Source: an uncultured Bacillota bacterium (GTDB lineage: Bacteria > Bacillota_I > Bacilli_A > RF39 > UBA660). Taken from it: a stretch of 5,324 bases of DNA. Made by a program: the position numbers and the translations under genes. Of the stretch, positions 1-5,050 are shown piece by piece (position 1 is the first letter of the stretch; each line of letters begins with the position of its first letter). The notes beneath the pieces were generated by a model. It had not been told where the DNA came from. It did no database searches and was given only the letters and a program-made list of their open reading frames with translations. Where the stretch lies: assembly GCA_947176475.1 (NCBI GenBank), contig CAMWQX010000104.1, forward strand, positions 1 through 5,324, in the 5' to 3' direction.

Positions 1-59
1 AACCCCTAAATTGATAAATTTCTACATTTTTTGACACTTTTTTCTGTAAATATTTGTAT

Positions 60-82
60 AAAAAAAGAAGATTTCTCTTCTT
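60..82 (-). terminator. Intrinsic terminator of tyrS
   Basis: Read on the minus strand, the bases right after the tyrS stop form AAGAAGA-GAAA-TCTTCTT followed by a run of about seven T (60-66). This is a 7-bp stem closed by a GAAA tetraloop. On the plus strand the same hairpin is followed by only four T, so it could work weakly in that direction too. It ends the tyrS transcript with almost no 3' UTR. Confidence 0.85.
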
Positions 83-1267
83 TTATTTAATAACAATCTT
101 AACAATCTTCTTTTTGCCTCGTTGTAGAACAAATTCTTTACTTTCAATTACAAAGTTAGGATCATCAATACGGTTAGAATCAATGCTAACTCCTCCTTGA
201 GTTACTAATCTTCTAGCTTCGGATTTAGATGGTGCTAAATCTGTTGCAACTAAAAGGTCTAAGATATTGCCTTCAAAACCATCAAGTTCAATAGTTGGCA
301 TATTGGCACTAACTCCACCACTAAATACTGATTCACTAGTTTCACGAGCTTTAATAGCTTCATCTTCACCATGTAAGAATTTAACAACTTCAAAAGCAAG
401 TGCACGATGAGCATCGCGTTTTTCTGGTGCTTCCTTATGCTTACGTTCAAGTTCAATAATCTCTTCATGAGATAAGAATGTGAAACGTTTTAAGTAATCA
501 ATAACCATTTCGTCTTCTGAATTGATTAAGTATTGATACATGTCATATGGACTAGTCTTATCTTTATCAAGCCACAAAGCATTTCCTTCACTCTTACCAA
601 ATTTAACACCACTCTTAGTCGTAACAAGAGGCATTGTGAAGGCATAAGCATCTTTACCAGTTTTCTTTCTAATAAGTTCGACACCAGATGTAATATTTCC
701 CCATTGATCTTGTCCAGCAACTTGCATTATACAATTTTTATTTTCATATAACCATAAAAAGTCATAAGCTTGCATTAACATATAAGAAAATTCGGTATAA
801 GATATACCCTCGTCTAATCTTCTTTTGATTATATCTTTATTTATCATATAATTAATATTAAAGAATTTACCATAATCTCTTAAGAAATCAATGTAAGATA
901 CGTCTTTTGTCCAAGTATAATTATTAACCATTTCACAGTGAGGAAAGTATTTAGATAATTGATTCTTAATTCCCTCAACATTTTTAGTAATAAACTCAAC
1001 TGTTGATTGTTCTCTTTCTTTAGTTGGACGTGGATCTCCAATAAGACCAGTTGCTCCTCCTACTAAGACGATTGGATGATGACCAAATCGGGCAAGTCGC
1101 TCACAGATTAAGAAACTTGAAAGGTGTCCTAAATGAAGTGAATCGGCTGTTGGATCAGTTCCAATATAAAAAGTCATTCCTCCCTTATTTAATTTTTCAA
1201 TGAAGTCTTCGTTATTAGTCATATCTTTTATAAGTCCACGAAATACTAAATCTTCATAACATGTCAT
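83..1267 (-). CDS. tyrS: Tyrosyl-tRNA synthetase (TyrRS)
   Basis: Class I cytoplasmic aminoacyl-tRNA synthetase that activates tyrosine with ATP and charges tRNA-Tyr (394 aa, slightly below the usual ~420). The Rossmann catalytic domain shows YIGTDPTADSLHLGH at about residues 34-48, whose HLGH is the HIGH signature, then GGATGLIGDP at 70-79. The tyrosine pocket pattern Y162-x3-Q166-x2-D169 and GQDQWGNI (185-192) follow, and KFGKS (222-226) is the KMSKS loop. The C-terminus (about 334-394) carries an S4-like RNA-binding domain (LDLLVATDLAPSKSEARRLV). The small oddity is AGQDQW where GGSDQW is common. The ATG at 1267 has AGAAGGAA (1273-1280) 5 nt upstream, and the N-terminus aligns with known TyrRS proteins without extension. 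It is transcribed from its own promoter through a T-box leader, so it is expected to be induced when tRNA-Tyr is uncharged. The bacterial TyrRS identity is secure. Confidence 0.98.
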   Translation of the reverse strand: MTCYEDLVFRGLIKDMTNNEDFIEKLNKGGMTFYIGTDPTADSLHLGHLSSFLICERLARFGHHPIVLVGGATGLIGDPRPTKEREQSTVEFITKNVEGIKNQLSKYFPHCEMVNNYTWTKDVSYIDFLRDYGKFFNINYMINKDIIKRRLDEGISYTEFSYMLMQAYDFLWLYENKNCIMQVAGQDQWGNITSGVELIRKKTGKDAYAFTMPLVTTKSGVKFGKSEGNALWLDKDKTSPYDMYQYLINSEDEMVIDYLKRFTFLSHEEIIELERKHKEAPEKRDAHRALAFEVVKFLHGEDEAIKARETSESVFSGGVSANMPTIELDGFEGNILDLLVATDLAPSKSEARRLVTQGGVSIDSNRIDDPNFVIESKEFVLQRGKKKIVKIVIK

Positions 1268-1272
1268 ATTTA

Positions 1273-1280
1273 TTCCTTCT
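1273..1280 (-). promoter_or_regulatory. Ribosome binding site of tyrS
   Basis: AGAAGGAA lies 5 nt before the tyrS ATG and downstream of the T-box terminator. It is present only in read-through transcripts, so translation depends on antitermination. Confidence 0.8.
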
Positions 1281-1288
1281 TTCTAAAT

Positions 1289-1353
1289 AAAAAAAGTAAT
1301 CATGCCATAGGGACGAAAGTCTTTCCGTGGTACCACCCTAATTTATGATTACT
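1289..1353 (-). terminator. T-box attenuator terminator
   Basis: Arms AGTAATCAT (1353-1345) and ATGATTACT (1303-1295) are perfectly complementary and are followed by seven T (1289-1295, the first T belonging to the stem). The arms bracket the antiterminator instead of sharing its 3' side. It should stop transcription before tyrS when tRNA-Tyr is charged. It is also the first U-tract terminator downstream of the 1466-2605 gene. Confidence 0.8.
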
Positions 1354-1425
1354 CATACACTTATTAATCTTAACGCGATTTAGACGTTTTGGTTCAAAGG
1401 GCGTAACTCCTTGTCATCACCAATT
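1289..1425 (-). promoter_or_regulatory. T-box riboswitch leader of tyrS
   Basis: The minus strand carries the T-box sequence AGGGTGGTACCACGG (1339-1325) followed by CGTCCCT (1315-1309), the hallmark of tRNA-sensing leaders in Bacillota. An antiterminator can be drawn: stem TAGGG/CCCTA (1336-1340 with 1308-1312), 7-nt bulge TGGTACC (1329-1335), and upper stem ACGGAA/TTTCGT closed by AGAC. In the bulge, UGGU would pair with the ACCA end of uncharged tRNA and fits the A73 discriminator usual in bacterial tRNA-Tyr. Upstream, GATGACAAGGAG (1418-1407) resembles the start of Stem I. The leader from the predicted transcription start to the terminator is only about 130 nt, short for this family, so the distal part of Stem I must be reduced or absent. 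The tyrosine specifier is not certain; TAC at 1403-1405 is a candidate. The T-box call is firm, the inner folding is not. Confidence 0.93.
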
Positions 1426-1431
1426 AACTAA

Positions 1432-1460
1432 ATTATACAGAAGTTTAACTTCTTAGTCAA
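1432..1460 (-). promoter_or_regulatory. Sigma-70/SigA promoter of tyrS
   Basis: TTGACT (-35, 1455-1460) and a consensus TATAAT (-10, 1432-1437) are separated by exactly 17 bp. Transcription should begin near 1425, just ahead of the T-box leader. The -35 box begins 5 bp after the stop codon of the upstream gene. Confidence 0.85.
1439..1453. repeat. Inverted repeat inside the tyrS promoter spacer
   Basis: AGAAGTT-A-AACTTCT on the minus strand is a perfect 7-bp inverted repeat around one central base. It fills 15 of the 17 bp between the -35 and -10 boxes. No T-run follows, so it is not an intrinsic terminator. It could be an operator, a 3'-end hairpin of the upstream transcript, or chance in AT-rich DNA. 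Confidence 0.6.
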
Positions 1461-1465
1461 TAGAC

Positions 1466-2605
1466 TTAAGCACCATTATTAATAGATTTTTGAGCTTCAC
1501 TTGCTGTAATTAACATAGTACTAGCATCATAGACATCAATATGTTCAATATCATTTACAGTATCATTATAAGTAGCATTAGTGGCTATATCATTTGCCAA
1601 TGATAAAATATCATAGTTGTAACTATTATCAGTTGTTACTATTTCCATATAGAATACATGATCATTTTTAGCGTCTGTAAAAGCAATAAGACGATTTTGT
1701 AATCTAGTTGTTCCCTCTATAAGAACATAGTTATTATCACCGATTTTTGTCTCTCTTAAATTGTTTACGGTTACATTATTTTCTTTTAAAGTTTCTTCAA
1801 TACTTACACGAGCAGTTGCAATATCATCATATAAACCAGGCTCAGCTTTGATAAATATACGCCATTCACCAGTGTCACTAAAGATGATGACTCCTCCATT
1901 TTTTTTATCATATGTGTAATTTTCTGGTATTTTATAAGTATAATTACCAGCTTTGGTTTCATTATTTTTACCATTGCTTACATAAGTTACTTTGGTAGTA
2001 GTTTTCTTTTTTGTATTAGAAGAGGAACTAACACAGACATTTTGTTTGAAAACTGTACTTCCGACCAAGACTCCCATTATGAAGAAAACGATTATTCCCC
2101 CGATTAAAATCACTTTAGGAACTTTCTTACTCTTCCCCATCTTAATTTTAAAAGTTTTTTTGCCAAATTTAACGGTTGAGGTATCAGGGCTTTCTATTTC
2201 GCCAACGGTGGGGATTCCCCCATCAATAGATGGAGCTCCCCCATCACTTGGCATTTCAATATTGTCAACCGGAGTTTGAACCTTAGGAATTTCAATATCG
2301 ACATCGAGATTAGTATTGGAATGATTTTCTTCTTCATGAGGTTCCTCTACAGGCATATCGCCATAAGTTGAAATATTATTACTTGCTCCAATATCTTTTA
2401 CACCTGATGTTAAATTTTCTTCTTGAACAGCTAAAGAAGGAGGAGCCATATTTTCGGATATTTGCGGAGTTGTTTCTTCTTCATCATCAAGATCAATCAT
2501 GGCACTCATATTTGTATTAGAGGGATTGGCACCATTTACCGTTCCACAATTTGGACAAACATTGCTATCCGGACTTAATGGCGAATTACAATTATGACAA
2601 TTCAT
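1466..2605 (-). CDS. Zinc-ribbon single-pass membrane protein with exported C-terminal domain
   Basis: This 379-aa protein begins with a zinc ribbon, CHNC-x10-CPNC (Cys 3, 6, 17, 20), the type found at the cytoplasmic end of many Bacillota membrane proteins. Residues 25-145 are a low-complexity acidic and proline-rich linker with short repeats (IEIP/IEMP, SDGGAPS/IDGGIPT). A lysine-rich patch (149-164, KKTFKIKMGKSKKVPK) precedes one hydrophobic helix (about 165-186). The positive-inside rule puts the zinc ribbon in the cytoplasm and residues 190-379 outside. After a Ser/Thr/Lys stretch comes a soluble domain (about 220-350) with alternating strands (YTYKIP, GVIIFSD, WRIFIKAEP, YVLIEGT, VFYMEIVT). 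I do not recognise that domain. The ATG at 2605 has an ideal AGGAGGG 5 nt upstream. It has its own promoter and appears to be a single-gene unit. A sensory or envelope role is inference only. Confidence 0.9.
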   Translation of the reverse strand: MNCHNCNSPLSPDSNVCPNCGTVNGANPSNTNMSAMIDLDDEEETTPQISENMAPPSLAVQEENLTSGVKDIGASNNISTYGDMPVEEPHEEENHSNTNLDVDIEIPKVQTPVDNIEMPSDGGAPSIDGGIPTVGEIESPDTSTVKFGKKTFKIKMGKSKKVPKVILIGGIIVFFIMGVLVGSTVFKQNVCVSSSSNTKKKTTTKVTYVSNGKNNETKAGNYTYKIPENYTYDKKNGGVIIFSDTGEWRIFIKAEPGLYDDIATARVSIEETLKENNVTVNNLRETKIGDNNYVLIEGTTRLQNRLIAFTDAKNDHVFYMEIVTTDNSYNYDILSLANDIATNATYNDTVNDIEHIDVYDASTMLITASEAQKSINNGA

Positions 2606-2610
2606 ATATT

Positions 2611-2617
2611 CCCTCCT
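2611..2617 (-). promoter_or_regulatory. Strong ribosome binding site of the zinc-ribbon gene
   Basis: AGGAGGG lies 5 nt before the ATG at 2605. It is the best match to the anti-Shine-Dalgarno in the window and fixes the start that yields the intact N-terminal zinc ribbon. Confidence 0.85.
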
Positions 2618-2628
2618 ATTCTAATATA

Positions 2629-2657
2629 ATTATATATTAAAATATGCTATTATTCAA
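2629..2657 (-). promoter_or_regulatory. Promoter of the zinc-ribbon gene
   Basis: TTGAAT (-35, 2652-2657) and TATAAT (-10, 2629-2634) are 17 bp apart. They lie between the terminator of the upstream operon and the ribosome site at 2611-2617. The predicted 5' UTR is only about 17 nt. The surrounding sequence is extremely AT-rich, so the -10 match alone would mean little, but spacing and position support it. Confidence 0.7.
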
Positions 2658-2673
2658 GAATTATAAAAATGAA

Positions 2674-2699
2674 AAAAAGATTACTTAAGTAATCTTTTT
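2674..2699. terminator. Perfect palindromic terminator of the five-gene operon, likely bidirectional
   Basis: A 26-bp perfect palindrome has core GATTACTT/AAGTAATC flanked by five A and five T; the T-run extends to seven on the minus strand. It has the form of an intrinsic terminator on either strand and mainly closes the operon arriving from the right. The final codons and TAA of the 2681-2917 gene lie inside the stem. Confidence 0.85.
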
Positions 2700-2917
2700 G
2701 GTCGATTATCTTCACAATCTTTTGCCGGATTTAAATCTTCTACCTTTTGAATTAAACATTCATTGAAAGAAATAGTTCCATTATATGCGGAATTTCGGCC
2801 GTTTTTTCCCTTCTTGTCCCGCTCTTTACGTGGTTTAGATACAGGTCTAACACCGACTACACGGTGTACGCCGATTGATTCCAAATATGTAATGTATATA
2901 TTTCCTTCAATATTCAT
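2681..2917 (-). CDS. Small basic protein of unknown function, last gene of the operon
   Basis: A 78-aa open frame that I do not recognise. It has no membrane segment or signal peptide. Residues 17-42 are strongly basic (VHRVVGVRPVSKPRKERDKK and on), the C-terminus is also basic (NRPKRLLK), and two cysteines sit at 54 and 68. The ATG at 2917 lies 5 nt after the preceding stop, and an in-frame TGA just upstream rules out a longer form. No good Shine-Dalgarno is visible (only GGATGA about 10 nt away), so translation probably depends on coupling to the gene before it. The stop codon lies inside the operon terminator. By hand count, codons 11-40 are about 47% GC against about 35% for the whole gene, with CGG, CGA and GGC codons rare elsewhere here. 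It could be a spurious frame, but its position between a tight junction and a terminator argues that it is real. Confidence 0.65.
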   Translation of the reverse strand: MNIEGNIYITYLESIGVHRVVGVRPVSKPRKERDKKGKNGRNSAYNGTISFNECLIQKVEDLNPAKDCEDNRPKRLLK

Positions 2918-2922
2918 AGGCT

Positions 2923-3330
2923 TTAGTCATCCAATTTTTCGGAAAGATCAGCAAACATATCTGATAATTTCTTTTTAATATCTTTAGCTGTTTTTTCAAT
3001 CATAGGAGCGCTTTTTTCTTTAGCTGCTTCCATTAATTCATTGGCTTTCTTAGCTAATTCTTTTCCCTTAGTTGTGATTAATTTTTTAGCTTTTTCCTTA
3101 TCCATATCAGCTAGTTCTTTTTTTAACTTATCGAAATCACGTACTAAGTCCTCTTTTACTTTATTTAAATCAATTTCTTTAACTTTCTTTACAGCTTTAT
3201 CAGCTTGTTTTTTGATATCTTGTCTTGTCTCTTTACCACTCTTTGGTGCAAAAAGCATTCCAAGACCAACACCTACACCAACACCTGCTAATAATGCTCC
3301 TAAACTTTTTTTCTTACTCATATTATTCAT
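2923..3330 (-). CDS. YtxH-family lysine-rich membrane protein
   Basis: A 135-aa protein with the YtxH signature: a glycine-rich hydrophobic helix at about residues 9-28 ending in LFAPKSGKETR (26-36). A long, highly charged, probably helical or coiled-coil tail follows (37-135), with about 32 lysines in the whole chain. YtxH proteins are small envelope or stress-associated proteins of Bacillota. B. subtilis ytxH lies in the SigB-controlled ytxGHJ operon, but their biochemical role is poorly known. The helix should anchor the protein with the tail in the cytoplasm. The ATG at 3330 overlaps the end of the upstream gene by 8 nt and has AAGGAAGGAA (3331-3340) just before it. A second ATG at 3321 would also have acceptable spacing and removes only three residues. 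Pairing with a YtxG-like gene directly upstream supports the call. Confidence 0.88.
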   Translation of the reverse strand: MNNMSKKKSLGALLAGVGVGVGLGMLFAPKSGKETRQDIKKQADKAVKKVKEIDLNKVKEDLVRDFDKLKKELADMDKEKAKKLITTKGKELAKKANELMEAAKEKSAPMIEKTAKDIKKKLSDMFADLSEKLDD

Positions 3331-3649
3331 TTCCTTCCTTTTCTAAGATACTTTCTAATTCATCTTCTTCATCATATTCATCTTTATTTTTTCTATTGAA
3401 AATTTTAGTAATAAAACCTTCAATAGTAGATGTCACTTTTTCTGTAATTAATGCTATTTTCGAATTAAACATTTCGACTACAGAGAATAATGCATTTAAA
3501 CTGTTGACCTTATCTTCAACGTTTTGAATTAGGTCACGAGCTTTATCAATAATTCTTATGCACTTTATTAGTAAAATAATACCTATAACTAAAAGAATAA
3601 TTAATAATATATCAATGATGATTGGTAAGACTGTAACTAATGTTTCCAT
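3323..3649 (-). CDS. Small single-pass membrane protein, YtxG/DUF948-like
   Basis: A 108-aa protein with a strongly hydrophobic helix at about residues 7-29 (LPIIIDILLIILLVIGIILL). An amphipathic, probably coiled-coil stretch (31-75, with NVEDKVNSLNALF) follows, then a basic patch (NRKNK) and an acidic tail rich in Glu/Asp. This layout matches YtxG/DUF948 proteins, which are encoded just before YtxH in many Bacillota; here too the next gene is YtxH-like. I rely on topology and synteny, not on a decisive motif, so family membership is probable and not certain. The ATG at 3649 overlaps the upstream stop as TAATG, and GAGG lies 7 nt before it, so translation is probably coupled. It likely acts at the cytoplasmic membrane together with the YtxH-like protein. 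Confidence 0.75.
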   Translation of the reverse strand: METLVTVLPIIIDILLIILLVIGIILLIKCIRIIDKARDLIQNVEDKVNSLNALFSVVEMFNSKIALITEKVTSTIEGFITKIFNRKNKDEYDEEDELESILEKEGNE

Positions 3650-5031
3650 TATTCATCCTCACTATCTTCATCTTCATCATCTTTATACATAGAATCAATT
3701 AAGTTAAATAAATCGGTTTCTATGGTATCGGTTAGATGATCATCATCTTCTTTTTCAAATTCTTCATAAATTCTCTCATCATCATCAACATCATCATCAA
3801 TTTCGTCATCTTCGATTTTTTCTTCAACTATCTCCGTTTTACGAGTATTGCGTTTCTTATTGACAACTTTATCTTCCTTGATTTCAACTTCTTCTAATCC
3901 ATCGTCTTCAAGGTCATCTTCTTCGATTTTATGAGAAGATACAAACTCCTCTTCATAGCTTATAGGTTCGTCTTCTTCATATTCTTCTTCATCTAGTTCT
4001 TCTTCGATACTTCTCTTTTCAACTTCGCGATCTAAATCAGTTATAGAATCAAATTCACTAGTTGGTTCAAATGCATCTTCAATACTAGTATGCCCCTTAG
4101 TAGAAGTTTCTATACTAGATGGTATTTCGTCATAATTTTCTGTTTCAATGATTAAATCGTCATCATCATCGTCATCTATATTCTCAAGAATCTTTGGAAT
4201 ATCAATAGTCTCTGATAAATCACTTTCTGGAGTAATTTTAGCAGGTAATTCGATATCGCTTTCATCAACTTCTTTTTTATCACTGATAAGATCCGATATA
4301 GTGGAATTTAATTCGACTAATTCCTCTTTTAAACCAGTCTTTTTAGCTTCAAAAACAGGAGGTTTTGGAAGTGGTGCATCATTATAACTAACAGGACCAT
4401 ATAATCTTGTCTTAGCTCCACTATTTGTTTGCGTTATTTGAGCCTTTTTCTCGGCTAATTCTTCTTGTTTATAATTTTTATTTAAGACACCAAATACTGG
4501 TGAAATAATTGGAGTTACTTCAAAAGGTTTCTTGTTTTCCTCATCTAAATCATGAATAATCTTGCGATAATCTTTTTCTTCTCTTGGTTCCTTCTTAGGT
4601 TCACTTGTGATATCACTGATATATTTTGGTATTCTTGAAGATTCATTTCTAGAAGGTGTAGCCTTTGGTTCTTCTTCGCGGGTACTTCTGCTAGGAATAT
4701 AATCATCATCGTCGTCATCGTCATCGAAATCATCAAAATCATCAATTGGAAATTTGATGCGTTTTTCTTGGACAGGAGGCTTTTCCTCTTCCTCTTCTTC
4801 TTTAGGCAATTTAAGTTCGACAATGGTATCTTCATCATCTTCATCAATGTGATAATCCTTTAAACTTCTTGCAGGTTCGGTTTCTCTTTTAGAACTACGA
4901 GTTGCGACCTTTTTTTCTTCTTTATCGGCAACTATTCTTAGTTCTCTTTCTGGTAGTTCATCACTGTTAACAGGAATTTCTACGTCTTCTTCGTCAAATA
5001 GAATCTTTTTTAGTTTATCAACTACTCCCAT
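3649..5031 (-). CDS. Large acidic, mostly disordered protein with N-terminal amphipathic helix
   Basis: About 460 aa, of which about 158 are Asp or Glu (hand count), with no Cys or Trp. I do not recognise a named family. The N-terminus (MGVVDKLKKILFDEEDVE) looks like a short amphipathic membrane-targeting helix, similar in style to the start of SepF, although no SepF core domain is present. Long acidic low-complexity stretches include a Glu run (about 78-83), an Asp-rich run (97-110) and an Asp run (286-292). One ordered-looking island, PFEVTPIISPVFGVLNKNY (169-187), is free of low complexity and may be a conserved interaction motif. The tail holds a second short hydrophobic motif, DLFNLIDSMY (440-449), before a final acidic end. 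I prefer the ATG at 5031 because TAGGA is 8 nt before it; the ATG at 5040 (463 aa) directly abuts AGTAGG. It is followed by the YtxG/YtxH-like membrane genes, suggesting an envelope scaffold role (inference). Confidence 0.85.
   Translation of the reverse strand: MGVVDKLKKILFDEEDVEIPVNSDELPERELRIVADKEEKKVATRSSKRETEPARSLKDYHIDEDDEDTIVELKLPKEEEEEEKPPVQEKRIKFPIDDFDDFDDDDDDDDYIPSRSTREEEPKATPSRNESSRIPKYISDITSEPKKEPREEKDYRKIIHDLDEENKKPFEVTPIISPVFGVLNKNYKQEELAEKKAQITQTNSGAKTRLYGPVSYNDAPLPKPPVFEAKKTGLKEELVELNSTISDLISDKKEVDESDIELPAKITPESDLSETIDIPKILENIDDDDDDDLIIETENYDEIPSSIETSTKGHTSIEDAFEPTSEFDSITDLDREVEKRSIEEELDEEEYEEDEPISYEEEFVSSHKIEEDDLEDDGLEEVEIKEDKVVNKKRNTRKTEIVEEKIEDDEIDDDVDDDERIYEEFEKEDDDHLTDTIETDLFNLIDSMYKDDEDEDSEDE
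4155..4179. repeat. Short (ATC)n trinucleotide tract coding for an aspartate run
   Basis: An imperfect run of ATC/GTC triplets encodes about seven consecutive aspartates in the acidic protein. It mixes GAT and GAC codons, so it is less slippage-prone than a pure microsatellite. Confidence 0.65.
4702..4746. repeat. (ATC/GTC)n trinucleotide tract coding for Asp/Phe-Asp repeats
   Basis: ATC, GTC and GAAATC/AAAATC triplets in register encode an eight-aspartate run and two DDF units of the acidic protein. Any change in number of units stays in frame, so length could vary between strains without breaking the gene. Confidence 0.7.
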
Positions 5032-5040
5032 TATTTTCAT

Positions 5041-5050
5041 CCTACTTTCT
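5041..5050 (-). promoter_or_regulatory. Ribosome binding site deciding the start of the acidic protein
   Basis: AGAAAGTAGG on the minus strand touches the ATG at 5040 with no spacer. It sits at a normal distance (AGGA overlapping that ATG, then 8 nt) from the ATG at 5031. The spacing favours 5031, giving an N-terminus that starts MGVVDKLKKILF. Confidence 0.6.

Noticed and set aside
31..60. Plus-strand TTGACA, 18 bp, TGTATA as a promoter antisense to tyrS
   Set aside because: The -10 match is weak and spacing is off-optimum. The start would fall inside the tyrS terminator hairpin, which also has a short T-run on this strand.
1391..1400. GGTTCAAA resembling a tRNA T-loop
   Set aside because: No matching acceptor, D or anticodon arms surround it; it lies in the T-box leader.
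1375..1411. Leader peptide (AAGGAG, then TTG AAC CAA AAC GTC TAA) in the tyrS leader
   Set aside because: It would have five codons, a weak TTG start and no tyrosine codons. The segment is better explained as T-box Stem I.
1992..2279. Plus-strand open frame of 95 codons
   Set aside because: It is antisense to the linker and membrane region of the zinc-ribbon protein, has hydrophobic low-complexity content mirroring that region, and lacks a convincing ribosome site.
2763..2978. Plus-strand open frame of 71 codons opposite the small basic gene
   Set aside because: It crosses the junction of two minus-strand genes, has no ribosome site or promoter, and has no recognisable features. The minus-strand frame fits the operon and terminator better, although neither is proven.
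3041..3527. Plus-strand frames opposite the YtxH- and YtxG-like genes
   Set aside because: They are Ser/Phe/Leu-rich mirror translations of lysine- and glutamate-rich coding sequence, without start signals.
3656..3802. Repeated ATC/TTC triplets as a possible CRISPR or satellite array
   Set aside because: The units are in codon register and encode Asp/Glu runs. There are no constant-length repeats with unique spacers.
4545..4847. Second minus-strand frame inside the acidic protein gene
   Set aside because: Its Met/Ile/Lys-rich product is what a shifted reading of GAT/GAA-rich sequence gives. There is no ribosome site and it is fully contained in the larger gene.
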